Origin: JAHRAW01 sp965249835 | Lineage (GTDB): Bacteria > Pseudomonadota > Gammaproteobacteria > Arenicellales > Poriferihabitantaceae | Assembly (NCBI GenBank): GCA_965249835.1 | Contig: CBDFMY010000003.1 | Span: 496,001 to 560,000, forward strand | Reading direction: 5' to 3' | DNA length: 64,000 bases | Shown here: piece after piece, positions 28,199 through 37,604 of the stretch | Numbering within the stretch: position 1 is the first letter of the stretch | Layout of the letters: every line of letters starts with the position of its first letter | Made by a program: the position numbers and the translations under genes | The notes under the pieces: generated by a model | Database searches by the model: none | What the model saw: the letters and a program-made list of their open reading frames with translations, nothing else | Told to the model about the DNA's origin: nothing

Positions 28199-29179
28199 TC
28201 ATGCGTCATCGCGCGGGCCATAGTAGTCGCGATACCACGCGGCGAATGCCGCCAGACCGTGTTCGATGGAAGTGGATGGCGTGAAGCCGAAGTCCGCGGC
28301 AAATGCGGTTGTGTCGGCACGCGTGGCGGCGACATCGCCATCTTGCATCGGCAACATTTCGTATCGCGCCTTGACGCCGAGCGCGGCTTCCAGCGCGTGA
28401 ATGTAATCCATCAATTTCACTTGTCGGCCGTTGCCGATGTTATAGATTTTGTGTCGAGTTTTTTGTGGCGGCGCATCAATAACGCGCACGACGCATTCCA
28501 CCGTGTCGTCGATGTAGGTAAAGTCGCGGGTCAAGTCGCCGTGGTTGTAGACCGGGATTGCGCGGTCGCGCAACATCAATTCGGCGAACTTGAAGAACGC
28601 CATGTCGGGGCGACCCCACGGCCCATACACGGTGAAAAATCGCAAACCGGTGCACGGCAAATCATAGAGATGCGCGTAGGCATGCGCCATCAACTCGTTG
28701 GCTTTTTTGGTGGCAGCGTAAAGCGAGAGCGGCTGGTCGGTGGTATCGCACTCGGCGAACGGCAACTTGGTGTTGGCGCCATACACCGAACTGCTCGACG
28801 CATAAATTAAATGCGCGATGCCGGCGTTGCGACAGCCTTGCAAAATATTGGCGAAGCCGACCAGATTGGAGTCGACATATGCGCTCGGATTGTCCAGCGA
28901 ATAACGCACCCCGGCTTGCGCCGCCAGATGTACCACCGCATCAAAATTATGCGCCGCAAATAAATGGTTGACGCTTTTTTCATGGTGCGCCGCGATGTCC
29001 ATTTTGCGAAACTCGAAGGTATCGTGGGCGCACAAATTTTCCACACGAGATTGTTTCAACCCAACATCGTAATAGTCGCTCAGGTTGTCAATCGCCAACA
29101 CACGGTCGCCACGCGCCAGCAAACGTGCGCACAATGCCGCGCCGATAAATCCCGCACCGCCGGTGACTAACATATACAT
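28199..29179 (-). CDS. UDP-glucuronate 4-epimerase-like SDR
   Basis: A 326-residue extended short-chain dehydrogenase. GGAGFIG at 7-13 binds NAD, YASSSSVYG supplies the serine, and Y154-AAT-K158 is the catalytic pair. DNLSDYYDVGLK and HLAAQAGVRYSLDNPSAYV, with TGLRFFTVYGPWGRPDMAFF, are the pattern of UDP-glucuronate 4-epimerases (CapI/LspL type), which interconvert UDP-glucuronate and UDP-galacturonate. With the adjacent dehydrogenase it would supply UDP-uronic acids for surface polysaccharide. No glycosyltransferases are in the window. Confidence 0.92.
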   Translation of the reverse strand: MYMLVTGGAGFIGAALCARLLARGDRVLAIDNLSDYYDVGLKQSRVENLCAHDTFEFRKMDIAAHHEKSVNHLFAAHNFDAVVHLAAQAGVRYSLDNPSAYVDSNLVGFANILQGCRNAGIAHLIYASSSSVYGANTKLPFAECDTTDQPLSLYAATKKANELMAHAYAHLYDLPCTGLRFFTVYGPWGRPDMAFFKFAELMLRDRAIPVYNHGDLTRDFTYIDDTVECVVRVIDAPPQKTRHKIYNIGNGRQVKLMDYIHALEAALGVKARYEMLPMQDGDVAATRADTTAFAADFGFTPSTSIEHGLAAFAAWYRDYYGPRDDA

Positions 29180-29187
29180 CGCGTTTT

Positions 29188-29213
29188 AATTTTGCCGATT
29201 AATTTTGCCGATT
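29188..29213. repeat. 13-base tandem duplication at the ileS end
   Basis: Two adjacent copies of AATTTTGCCGATT lie between the epimerase start and the ileS stop; the second copy overlaps the ileS stop codon. Probably a simple slippage duplication. Confidence 0.8.
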
Positions 29214-32200
29214 AATTTTTCTTGACCAACGCGATTGTCCAGTAATCATCGCCGAGTTCGCGCTTTGCGGTGAAGCCATTTTTTGCCACGGCATCATCGC
29301 TGCCAAGCGCGACCGCCAGGGTCTCGCCCATGAGGTATTCGCGGTGTTGGCGCAGGGCGGTTTGCACGCGTGCCGAGCCGTCAATGTTGAGCGCAATGCG
29401 GTCGGCGATTTCCAGCCCGGCGGATTTGCGTGCGTCTTGCACGGTGCGCACGATTTCCCGTGCGATGCCTTCCACCACCAGTTCTTCGTTCAAGGTGGTG
29501 TCCAGGGCGACCAGCAGGTGACCGGCTTGCGCGCAGGCATAGCCCTCGGCCGAAGTAGTGTGCACGCGCAGGTCGCCGGGTTTGAACGCCACTTCCACGC
29601 CGTCAATAACAAGAGAAAAAGAATCACCGCCGGCTAGTTGAGCGGCGATGCGCGCGCCGTCAGCACCATCCACTTGCGCCAGCGCGGCTTTGATGGCGGG
29701 CATCAATTTGCCATAACGTTTTCCGAGGGTGGGGAAATTCGGTTTGATCTCGTAGTTCACCAACCCGGCATCCTGCTCGATAAACTCCACCGATTTGATG
29801 TTGAGTTCCTCAATGATTTGCCGTTCGTGTTTTTTGATGGCGGCGCGGGCATCATCATCGGCAACGCTAATTTGCATGCGCGACAGCGGCTGGCGAATCC
29901 GCGCCCGGCTGTCCTCGCGCGCCGACCGCCCCAACCCCACCACCTGCTGAACGATGTCCATTTCAAAAACCAGTTGCGGGTCGAGACGCGCCGGGTTGTA
30001 TTCGGGCCATTCGGTCAGGTGAACGCTTTGCCGGGCATCCGCGCTGGAGCGATGAAGATTGCGATAAATCGCATCCGACAAAAATGGCGTGAAGGGCGCC
30101 ATTACGCGATGGCATAGATCAATACATTCAAACAAGGTCAGGTAAGCCGACTGCTTGTCATCGCCGCTGCCGCTTTTCCAAAAGCGCCGACGGTTGCGCC
30201 GCACATACCAGTTGCTCAACTGATCCACCAGTTTTTCGATGGCTTCCCCGGCACCTTTGGCATCGTAGTGGTCGAGTGCTTCGGTGGCGGTTTTCACGGT
30301 CTCATGCGCCAGCGCCAAAATCCAGCGGTCGATTTCCGGGCGCGCATCATGGGCCACCGGTTGATTGAGATCGACGCGGTCAAGGCGCGCGTATAAAATA
30401 AAAAAGGCGTAGATGTTCCACAAGGTGTTGATGAACGAAGACGCCACTTCGCGCACGATGTCCACCGAAATTCGTTTCTGCCCTTCCGGTGCGGTGCGCG
30501 CCAAAAACAACCAGCGCAACGCATCCGCGCCGATGGTGTCGAACACATCGTAGGGGTTGACGATGTTGCCCTGGGACTTGGACATTTTTTTGCCGTGGCT
30601 GTCGACGATGTGGCTCAGGCACACGCAGTTTTTATAGGCGACGCTGTCCGACACCAACGCGGCGATGGCGTGCAGCGTGTAGAACCAACCGCGGGTCTGG
30701 TCGATGGCTTCGCACACATAATCGGCCGGGAAGTGCTGCTCGAAAGTTTCGTGATTTTCAAACGGGTAGTGCCACTGCGCGTAAGTCATCGCGCCGGAAT
30801 CAAACCAGCAATCGATCACTTCCGGCACGCGCGAATAAGTTTTGCCGTCCTTGTCAAAAGTGATTTCATCGATTTGCGGACGATGCAAATCCACATCGCG
30901 CAGCGACCGACCGGTCAGCGTCTCCAATTCCCGCACCGAGCCGACGCAAATAAAATCGCCTTGCCCATCGCTCCAAAGCGGCAACGGCGTTCCCCAAAAA
31001 CGCTCACGCGACAACGCCCAATCAACGTTGTTCTCCAGCCAGTTGCCGAAGCGACCATCGCGAATGGTTTGCGGCACCCAGTTGATGGTTTGATTGAGCG
31101 CGACCATGCGCTCCTTGATGGCGGTGGTTTTGATATACCAGGCCTCCTTGGCGTAATAAATCAGCGGGTCGCCGGTGCGCCAACCGAACGGATAGTTGTG
31201 CAGAATTTTTTCATCGCGAAACATCGCGCCGCGCTCGCTTAGCATCCGGTTGATGATCGGGTCGGCATCTTTGAAAAACATTCCGGCGAGTGGCACGACT
31301 TGTTTGACGAAGCAACCATCCAGACCAACGCCATGCACCACCGGCACGCCTTCGCGCTTCGCCAATTCCAAATCGTCCACGCCATATCCCGGTGCGGTGT
31401 GCACGATGCCGGTGCCGTCATCGGTGCTGACAAAATCCGCGGCCACCACGCGAAACGGATCGCCGCTCGTGACTTCAAGATAATCGAACAGGCGTTCATA
31501 ACGCGCGCCGACCAACGCGCTGCCTTTGATGGTATCGATGATTTCATGCGGCGCATCGCCGAGCACCGCGTCTACCCGCGCGCTGGCGAGAATCAGCGTC
31601 TCGCCGCCACGGGTGACTTTGGCGTAGTCGATTTCACCGCCCACCGCCAGCAACAAGTTGGACGGTAAAGTCCACGGCGTTGTGGTCCATACTAATAGCG
31701 AGGTGTTGTCCTCATCGCAAAGTCGAAAGCGCACCGTAATGGACGGGTCTTCCACTTCGCGGTAGCCCTGCGCCACCTCGTGGGACGACAGCGTGGCGCC
31801 GATGCGCGGGTCGTAGGGGACCACCTTGTAGCCCTGATAAATTAAACCCTTGTGCCAAATTTTTTGCAGCAAGTTCCACACCGATTCGATGTAGTCGGTG
31901 TTAAGCGTGTAGTAGGCGTCATTCAAATTCACCCAGTAGCCCATGCGCCGCGTCATCGCCTCCCACTCGCCGATGTAGGTCATCACCGATTCGCGGCAGC
32001 GGCGGTTGAACTCGGCGATGCCGACGCCGGATACGATTTCTTTTTTGTCGAAGATACCGAGTTGTTTTTCTATTTCATGTTCGACCGGCAAACCGTGGGT
32101 GTCCCAGCCGCCCTTGCGCGGCGCGTGGTATCCGCGCATGGTTTTGTAGCGCGGGTAGATGTCCTTGAACGCGCGCGCCAGCACATGATGAATGCCGGGT

Positions 32201-32388
32201 TTGCCGTTGGCCGTGGGCGGCCCTTCGTTGAAACTAAAACGCGGCCTCCCTTCACTTTGCGCGAGGGATTGTTCAAAGATGGAATGTTCTTCCCAAAACG
32301 CAAGGATGCGCTGCTCCAGTTCGGGCCCGTCGTAACGACCCTGCACTTGGTCAAAAACGCTGGCGGATTCGGACACGGAGTTGGGCAT
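29212..32388 (-). CDS. ileS: isoleucyl-tRNA synthetase, long type 2 form
   Basis: A 1058-residue class I synthetase that charges tRNA-Ile and edits valine. GPPTANGKPGIHHVLARAF holds the HIGH-type motif (GIHH at 65-68) and GKKMSKSQGNIVNPYD the KMSKS loop. The length and the C-terminus (EELNIKSVEFIEQD, then YEIKPNFPTLGKRYGKLMP) mark the eukaryote-like IleS2 branch rather than the shorter zinc-binding IleS1 usual in gammaproteobacteria. IleS2 enzymes are commonly insensitive to mupirocin. The gene stands apart from lspA and ribF, its usual neighbours. Full length with normal motifs. Confidence 0.96.
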   Translation of the reverse strand: MPNSVSESASVFDQVQGRYDGPELEQRILAFWEEHSIFEQSLAQSEGRPRFSFNEGPPTANGKPGIHHVLARAFKDIYPRYKTMRGYHAPRKGGWDTHGLPVEHEIEKQLGIFDKKEIVSGVGIAEFNRRCRESVMTYIGEWEAMTRRMGYWVNLNDAYYTLNTDYIESVWNLLQKIWHKGLIYQGYKVVPYDPRIGATLSSHEVAQGYREVEDPSITVRFRLCDEDNTSLLVWTTTPWTLPSNLLLAVGGEIDYAKVTRGGETLILASARVDAVLGDAPHEIIDTIKGSALVGARYERLFDYLEVTSGDPFRVVAADFVSTDDGTGIVHTAPGYGVDDLELAKREGVPVVHGVGLDGCFVKQVVPLAGMFFKDADPIINRMLSERGAMFRDEKILHNYPFGWRTGDPLIYYAKEAWYIKTTAIKERMVALNQTINWVPQTIRDGRFGNWLENNVDWALSRERFWGTPLPLWSDGQGDFICVGSVRELETLTGRSLRDVDLHRPQIDEITFDKDGKTYSRVPEVIDCWFDSGAMTYAQWHYPFENHETFEQHFPADYVCEAIDQTRGWFYTLHAIAALVSDSVAYKNCVCLSHIVDSHGKKMSKSQGNIVNPYDVFDTIGADALRWLFLARTAPEGQKRISVDIVREVASSFINTLWNIYAFFILYARLDRVDLNQPVAHDARPEIDRWILALAHETVKTATEALDHYDAKGAGEAIEKLVDQLSNWYVRRNRRRFWKSGSGDDKQSAYLTLFECIDLCHRVMAPFTPFLSDAIYRNLHRSSADARQSVHLTEWPEYNPARLDPQLVFEMDIVQQVVGLGRSAREDSRARIRQPLSRMQISVADDDARAAIKKHERQIIEELNIKSVEFIEQDAGLVNYEIKPNFPTLGKRYGKLMPAIKAALAQVDGADGARIAAQLAGGDSFSLVIDGVEVAFKPGDLRVHTTSAEGYACAQAGHLLVALDTTLNEELVVEGIAREIVRTVQDARKSAGLEIADRIALNIDGSARVQTALRQHREYLMGETLAVALGSDDAVAKNGFTAKRELGDDYWTIALVKKN

Positions 32389-32406
32389 GTTAATGGGTTG
32401 TCTTGA

Positions 32407-33051
32407 CTACGATTTCGGCGCGGCGATGCGCGCAATGCCGGCCACGATCAACGCGATTGCCACGCCGCCGAGCAAGCCGGCGGTGTGCGCGGTGTTGGCG
32501 ATGCTCAAACCAAACAAGGTTTCCAGTATTCCCGACCAGCAAATCAAAAACCAGATCAACAGCAATTTGACGATGGCCGGATTGAGTCGGATGCCGAAGC
32601 GCGGGCTGACCATGCTCATCACCCAGATATAACCGAAGTAGCCGTAGATGACGCCGGACATGCCGCCGAACAACGGGCCCGAGACGCCATATTGCGTCAG
32701 GTTGGACAGCAGGCTGAGCACAACGGTCAGCGCGCCCAACGCGCCCATGCCTTGTCGCCATTCAATCAATCGTCCGAGTTCCCAAATCCACAGCAGGTTG
32801 AACACGATGTGAAAGATGCTGAAATGCAAAAACATCGGTGTCACCAGCCGCCAGTATTGTCCGTTGATAATTTCCGGCAGGGTCGGTATTTGGTATTCAG
32901 AGATGAGTAGCGGCGCGATGATGATGGCCGGTTGGCTGACCAGATTCATCAGCGCATAAACCACGGCCGAGATCGCCACCAGCGCGATAGTTAGTGGCGG
33001 CGCACGCGGGATTGTGGCGGAGGGCATTGTGGGATTCATGGCGCGGTTCAT
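32407..33051 (-). CDS. rhomboid-family intramembrane serine protease
   Basis: A 214-residue six-helix membrane protease. The catalytic serine is S132 in GGMSGVIYG and the histidine H189 in NTAHTAGLLGG; HIVFNLLWIWELG (residues 81-93) is the conserved HxxxN loop helix. The RLVTPMFLHFS segment precedes it. It would cleave within or near transmembrane helices of unknown substrates. Four bases overlap the upstream small membrane gene. Start ATG 33051; ATG 33036 is an alternative. It lies 18 bases upstream of ileS on the same strand. Confidence 0.92.
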   Translation of the reverse strand: MNRAMNPTMPSATIPRAPPLTIALVAISAVVYALMNLVSQPAIIIAPLLISEYQIPTLPEIINGQYWRLVTPMFLHFSIFHIVFNLLWIWELGRLIEWRQGMGALGALTVVLSLLSNLTQYGVSGPLFGGMSGVIYGYFGYIWVMSMVSPRFGIRLNPAIVKLLLIWFLICWSGILETLFGLSIANTAHTAGLLGGVAIALIVAGIARIAAPKS

Positions 33052-33257
33052 GTCGGCCTCATCCCGACAAAAACCGCGACCGCGATTGAGATCGCAATCA
33101 ACACGGCAAGGATGCCATATGCCAGCGCACGCGTCGGCACTGAACCGACATCACTGGTCTGGTCGTGTGGCGACTTATTGGTGTGGCGATGTTTTTTGCG
33201 AAAAATCAGCACCACCGCGATGACCACGCCGAGCGTGAATAAAATTTTTGTTAGCAC
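33048..33257 (-). CDS. small two-pass membrane protein
   Basis: A 69-residue protein with hydrophobic segments at about 4-18 and 43-64 and a basic, histidine-rich loop (RKKHRHTNKS). The family is not recognised. Its stop overlaps the rhomboid start as ATGA (33048-33051), which suggests linked expression. The 127 bases between it and gltA contain nothing I can name. Confidence 0.6.
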   Translation of the reverse strand: MLTKILFTLGVVIAVVLIFRKKHRHTNKSPHDQTSDVGSVPTRALAYGILAVLIAISIAVAVFVGMRPT

Positions 33258-33384
33258 GGATACCAGATACGCTGACGACGGCGTAGCGATGCATTAATTA
33301 AATGAATACGACGATGAATTTTCAATCGCAATAGAAGACCGACAATCAAACACGGCGATTCGATTGATCGCAAAACACCAGTGG

Positions 33385-34758
33385 TTATGCGCCACCCCAC
33401 AACCACGACCAACTGGTTTTCTTTTCGGTATGCCCGCGTTTGTCGATGGAAACATACTTGCGCTTGACCGGACCCAAATACAATTGGCGCGGCCTTCCGA
33501 TTTTTTGTTCGCCGTCTACCAGCATTTCTTTCCAGTGCGAAATCCAGCCGACGGTTCTGCCGATGGCGAACATCACGGTGAACATTGAGGTCGGAAAGCC
33601 CATTGCCTTTAAGATGATGCCAGAATAAAAATCAACGTTGGGATAGAGTTTCTTTTCGATGAAGTATTCGTCTTCCAGGGCGATTTTTTCCAGTGCCATT
33701 GCCAATTTCAGTTGCGGGTCTTCGATTCCCAGCACTTCGAGCACTTCGTGGCAGGTGTCGCGCATCACCGCGGCGCGCGGGTCGTAGTTTTTATACACGC
33801 GATGGCCGAACCCCATCAGGCGGAATTTATCGTTTTTGTCTTTGGCTTTTTTGATGTATTCACCGACCCGCTCCACGCTGCCGATTTCGTTCAGCATCTT
33901 CAACACCGCTTCGTTGGCACCGCCATGCGCCGGACCCCACAGCGAGGCGATGCCGGCGGCGATGCAGGCGTAAGGGTTGGCGCCGGAAGAGCCGGCCAGG
34001 CGCACCGTGGAAGTGGAAGCGTTTTGTTCGTGGTCGGCATGCAAAATCAAAATTCGGTCAATCGCCCGTACCAATACTTTGTTCATTTGGTATTCCTCGG
34101 CCGGATTGGAGAACATCATCTGCAATAAATTTTCCGAATACGACAACTTGTTGCGCGGCATCGGGAACGGCAAGCCGAGCGAATATTTATACGCGCATGC
34201 GCCGATGGTCGGCATCTTGGCGATCAATCGATGCGCCGCCATGCGCCGTTGCTCAAGGTCGGTGATGTCGGTGCTGTCGTGGTAGAACGCCGACAACGCG
34301 CCGACCACGCCGACCATAATCGCCATCGGATGCGCGCTACGCATGAAGCCGGAATAAAAGCGCGCCAACTGCTCGTGAATCAGAGTGTGGTGTCGGATTT
34401 CGGCATCAAATGATTCTTTTTGTTCGGTGCTCGGCAACTCGCCGTATAGCAACAGGTAGCAAGTTTCCATAAAATCACTTTTGGCTGCCAACTCATCGAT
34501 GGAATAGCCGCGATGCAACAACACGCCGGCGGCGCCATCAATGTAGGTGATGTCGGATTGACACGACGCAGTCGAGGTGAAACCGGGGTCGTAGGTAAGC
34601 AAGCCGGTGTCGCTGTATAACTGTTTGATGTCGACCAGCCGGTTGCCCATGACGCCGGTGCGCGCCGGCAAGCGCCACGACTGCCCGGTGGTGTTGTCGG
34701 TCAGGGTGAATGTGTCATCGGCGGCCGGCGCCTCGGCGGGGTTGGTTTTTTTGTGCAT
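33385..34758 (-). CDS. gltA: citrate synthase
   Basis: A 457-residue hexameric-type citrate synthase that condenses oxaloacetate and acetyl-CoA. Conserved pieces include YRGYSID-like HRGYSIDELA, LHADHEQNASTSTVR, GANPYACIAAGIASLWGPAHG and FRLMGFGHRVYKNYDPRA, with the catalytic His and Asp residues in place. The N-terminal about 25 residues are polar and alanine-rich, and the C-terminus runs about 14 residues beyond the usual end (KRGH then a tryptophan-containing tail), both mild deviations. It stands alone between the rhomboid pair and dacB. Confidence 0.96.
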   Translation of the reverse strand: MHKKTNPAEAPAADDTFTLTDNTTGQSWRLPARTGVMGNRLVDIKQLYSDTGLLTYDPGFTSTASCQSDITYIDGAAGVLLHRGYSIDELAAKSDFMETCYLLLYGELPSTEQKESFDAEIRHHTLIHEQLARFYSGFMRSAHPMAIMVGVVGALSAFYHDSTDITDLEQRRMAAHRLIAKMPTIGACAYKYSLGLPFPMPRNKLSYSENLLQMMFSNPAEEYQMNKVLVRAIDRILILHADHEQNASTSTVRLAGSSGANPYACIAAGIASLWGPAHGGANEAVLKMLNEIGSVERVGEYIKKAKDKNDKFRLMGFGHRVYKNYDPRAAVMRDTCHEVLEVLGIEDPQLKLAMALEKIALEDEYFIEKKLYPNVDFYSGIILKAMGFPTSMFTVMFAIGRTVGWISHWKEMLVDGEQKIGRPRQLYLGPVKRKYVSIDKRGHTEKKTSWSWLWGGA

Positions 34759-34847
34759 GATTCAATTGCTTTGCAATAGCCTTAAAGATAAACCAATTTG
34801 CGCCAAATCACAAACCCAAATGCGGCTTGTGCGTAGCCACGCCGGCA

Positions 34848-36305
34848 TCAACGGTCGTATACCCAGCGCAGCATCGCGTCCTGCACCGCGTTGCCATTCC
34901 AGAAATTAATCCGGCCCGAATCGATCATCATCACCACGCCATAGTGGCGGTTGTTGCGGGCGTGGACATAGCCCGCCATGCTGCGCACGCCGTCGATCAA
35001 TCCGGTTTTGATGCGCGCGCGTCCGCGCAACGGGTCATCGTGCAGACGCGTGCGCATGGTGCCATCAATGGCGGCAAGCGGCAGCGATGAGACAAACTCG
35101 GGGCGATAAGTTCCGTCCCAGCCGCGTTGCAACAACGTCGACAAGCCAACCGCCGACAGGCGACTTTTGCGCGACAGACCGGAGCCGTTTTCCATGACCA
35201 GCGCCGGCAGGGTGATTTCATTGGCCGACAGCCACTCTTTGATGGCGCGGATTCCGGCTTCAACGGTGCCCGGTGCCTGGTAGCGTTCGGCGCCGAGGGT
35301 CAGCAGCAATTGGCGGGACATCACATTGTTGCTGAATTTGTTGATGCCGGTGATGATGTCGGCCAGGGGATCGGACGACCGCACCAGCAGAGGTTGCGCG
35401 GATTCGGGTGTCTTGGCGATGCGGTATCCGCGGTCAAGGGTGCCGCCGACGGCGCGCCACAATGCGGTGAACAGGCGGTAGGTGTATTCGTTGTTGGGCA
35501 AGATGTTGCGGGAAAACGAATGCGTTCCGCAGCGCACGCGGTAGGTGCCGTTGAAGTGCACCGTCCAGTCATCGCCGGCGCGCTCGATGCGGTGCGACCA
35601 GCCGGCGTTGGGGTTGATGCAATTGCCGCCGCGGGCTTTGATGCGGTTGACGATCTTGAGTCCGGCAAGCGGTGGTTGCATGCGCACACCGATGCGGTTT
35701 CCCTCCGGCTCGATAACGAACTGCGTGGCGGAAAAGTTGGCGAGTGCCGCATCGGGTCCGACGTTATACAGACGCGCGGGTTTGCCATCAAACGCGTTGC
35801 GGTCGTGGGGCGCGGTAGCAAACCGCGAGTTGTCGATGACCAGTTGGCCGGCGATGGTTTGCATGCCGCGTTGGCGAAGAGCCAGCACATCGCCGAGCAC
35901 ATGCTCCACGGTGAGAAACGGGTCACCGCCGCCCTTCAATATCAAATCCCCCGGCAACACGCCGTCTTCAATGGCGTGGTCGGCAAGGTAGGTGGTTTGC
36001 CATTGATAGCCGGGCCCGAGCAGTTCGAGCGCGGCGAGGGTGGTCAGCAGTTTGATTGCCGAAGCCGGGTTGCGCGGAACTTCGGCATTGACGCGCAACA
36101 GCGGCGCAGTGCTATCCATTTCCCGCACCACGATGCTGACCTTTGATGGCGGAATGTGATGTTTGCGTAGCAGGTGCGCGATGGTTTCGGGCAGCGCATC
36201 GTCGGCATCGGCATGCGGCATGCGCAGGCCGAACAGCAGCACCATGACCAGAGCCACAACCACGACTCTGGGCAACATCCGACAGCGGCAATCAGGGCGG
36301 GTCAT
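34848..36305 (-). CDS. dacB: D-alanyl-D-alanine carboxypeptidase/endopeptidase, PBP4 (S13)
   Basis: A roughly 485-residue periplasmic penicillin-binding protein of family S13 that trims or cleaves peptidoglycan cross-links. The signal peptide (LPRVVVVALVMVLLFGLRMP ending HADA) supports ATG 36305 as start; a longer frame upstream to 36509 would overlap the divergent gene and is rejected. Active-site motifs are S82-A-I-K85 in NPASAIKLLT, SNN in NKFSNNVMSRQ, and KTG in RIKTGLIDGVRSMAG. Length is normal for the family. It is divergent from the DUF1820 gene. Confidence 0.93.
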   Translation of the reverse strand: MTRPDCRCRMLPRVVVVALVMVLLFGLRMPHADADDALPETIAHLLRKHHIPPSKVSIVVREMDSTAPLLRVNAEVPRNPASAIKLLTTLAALELLGPGYQWQTTYLADHAIEDGVLPGDLILKGGGDPFLTVEHVLGDVLALRQRGMQTIAGQLVIDNSRFATAPHDRNAFDGKPARLYNVGPDAALANFSATQFVIEPEGNRIGVRMQPPLAGLKIVNRIKARGGNCINPNAGWSHRIERAGDDWTVHFNGTYRVRCGTHSFSRNILPNNEYTYRLFTALWRAVGGTLDRGYRIAKTPESAQPLLVRSSDPLADIITGINKFSNNVMSRQLLLTLGAERYQAPGTVEAGIRAIKEWLSANEITLPALVMENGSGLSRKSRLSAVGLSTLLQRGWDGTYRPEFVSSLPLAAIDGTMRTRLHDDPLRGRARIKTGLIDGVRSMAGYVHARNNRHYGVVMMIDSGRINFWNGNAVQDAMLRWVYDR

Positions 36306-36401
36306 TCGGCGGTTGACGGGTATGGGTGATAGCGGTGATATTGGTGATACAATTTGCGGCGGTGACACCGACGCGCCTGACATTTTACGCAATTTTAAGC
36401 A

Positions 36402-36761
36402 ATGACCAGAAAAAAAAGCCCGGGAAAAACCTCGGAAAAAAACATCTACAAAATCCAGTTCCACTGTCGTGGGCAATTGTATGAGTTGTATGCCCGCGAA
36501 GTAGCGCAAAGCAGTATGTATGCGTTCATCGAAGTGGCCGACATTATCTTCGGCGAGAAATCAAAACTGGTGGTGGATCCATCCGAAGAGCGCTTGAAAA
36601 CGGAGTTCAGTCAGGTCAACCGCACTTATATTCCCTTACATTCGGTGGTGCGCATTGACGAAGTGGAAAAGGAAGGGATCAACAAGATTATCGAAAAGCC
36701 CAGCGGCGACAGCAATATCACGCCGTTCCCGATGCCGCCGTTGCAACCGAACGGCGACTGA
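36402..36761 (+). CDS. DUF1820 family protein
   Basis: A 119-residue cytosolic protein of the DUF1820 family, found mainly in beta- and gammaproteobacteria. Conserved segments: YKIQFHCRGQLYELYAREV, FIEVADIIFGEKSKLVVDPS, and IPLHSVVRIDEVEKEGINKI. Function is not established; it supports the taxonomic assignment. A low-complexity stretch of GGTGATNNN units lies just upstream at about 36327-36353 in the dacB divergent region. Confidence 0.9.
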   Translation: MTRKKSPGKTSEKNIYKIQFHCRGQLYELYAREVAQSSMYAFIEVADIIFGEKSKLVVDPSEERLKTEFSQVNRTYIPLHSVVRIDEVEKEGINKIIEKPSGDSNITPFPMPPLQPNGD

Positions 36762-36807
36762 GTCGCGGACTGAGGCGCGCGCGCTTTCCGCGTCGCCACG
36801 TGCCGCG

Positions 36808-37314
36808 CTAATCGTAGCGAATACCAGTGCTACCCAGCCCGCAATAACCGCCCGGGTTTTTTGCCAAATATTGCTGGTGATATTCTTCGGCATAATAAAA
36901 ATCCGGTGCCGGCAGAATTTCCGTGGTAATCGCGCCGTAGCCGGCGTGCGAAAGTTGCGCCTGATATTTTTCTTTGGATTGCATTGCCAGTGCGAGTTGC
37001 TGGTCACTATGCGTATAAATCGCCGAGCGATATTGCGTGCCGTGGTCGTTGCCCTGACGCATGCCCTGAGTCGGGTCGTGGGATTCCCAGAACACGCGCA
37101 ACAAGGTTGAATAGTCGATTACGTCCGGGTCGAACTCCACCAACACAACTTCGGCATGCCCGGTGTTGCCGGCGCAAACCTGTTGGTAGGTGGCGTTGGG
37201 CGTGTGCCCGCCGGCATAGCCGACCGCAGTAACCTGCACCCCCGGCAGTTGCCAGTAAATGCGCTCGGCGCCCCAGAAGCACCCGAGCGCGAATACCGCT
37301 TGCGCTTGTTTCAT
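36808..37314 (-). CDS. msrA: peptide-methionine (S)-S-oxide reductase
   Basis: A 168-residue MsrA that reduces methionine-S-sulfoxide in proteins after oxidative damage. The catalytic cysteine is C12 in GCFWG (11-15), followed by GVQVTAVGYAGGHTPNATYQ, TGHAEVVLVEFDP and the HDPTQGMRQGNDHGTQYRSA segment typical of the family. The C-terminus ends CGLGSTGIRYD, retaining one late cysteine. Single gene convergent with DUF1820. Confidence 0.96.
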   Translation of the reverse strand: MKQAQAVFALGCFWGAERIYWQLPGVQVTAVGYAGGHTPNATYQQVCAGNTGHAEVVLVEFDPDVIDYSTLLRVFWESHDPTQGMRQGNDHGTQYRSAIYTHSDQQLALAMQSKEKYQAQLSHAGYGAITTEILPAPDFYYAEEYHQQYLAKNPGGYCGLGSTGIRYD

Positions 37315-37440
37315 GTCGTCACTCTCGCGCAGGCGGAAAAAACGCCCTTTCTGCCGTTATCCTCACCGCTACCCCGGCATTGCGCGCAGTATTTTGCGCG
37401 TATCATCCCTGATACGCGCCCTTCGGGCTCGCTTCGCTCG

Positions 37441-37468
37441 CGAAAAATCGCTCCCGGCGATTTTTTCG
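37441..37468. terminator. hairpin with A/T tract, possible terminator
   Basis: CGAAAAATCGC (37441-37451) pairs with GCGATTTTTTCG (37457-37468) across a five-base loop, with one bulged T. On the minus strand it lies about 140 bases past the PuuD-like gene and could end that transcript. It directly precedes the dispersed repeat at 37475. Confidence 0.4.
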
Positions 37469-37474
37469 TCGTCA

Positions 37475-37570
37475 GGCAAGGCGCGCGAGGAACGAGGGAG
37501 CGAGCAATACATTAAGTATGTGAGCGACCGAGAGACGAGGTACAACGCAGCATGGCGGCGAAAAGGCAAG
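37475..37570 (+). repeat. dispersed intergenic repeat, copy A
   Basis: About 95 bases related to the reverse complement of 45633-45727. Shared parts are GGCAAGGCGCGC at the start, a GAGGGAG segment, the identical 15-base core ATACATTAAGTATGT (37507-37521) and a degenerate GCGAAAAG-type end. The core can form a small hairpin (ATAC/GTAT). It lies in the 290-base gap between msrA and the PuuD-like gene; the rest of that gap is short GC-rich hairpins. Probably a REP-like or miniature mobile repeat. Confidence 0.65.
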
Positions 37571-37604
37571 CGCAATTCGTCACGCGAAGCATGGCACAAC
37601 TACA

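Noticed and set aside
35127..36146. A 339-codon open frame opposite dacB.
   Set aside because: dacB has signal peptide and all three S13 motifs; the opposite frame has no recognisable domain and no ribosome site.
37315..37604. A CRISPR-like or tRNA-containing gap.
   Set aside because: The repeats are neither regularly spaced nor identical, and no cloverleaf with a TTCRA-type T loop was found.
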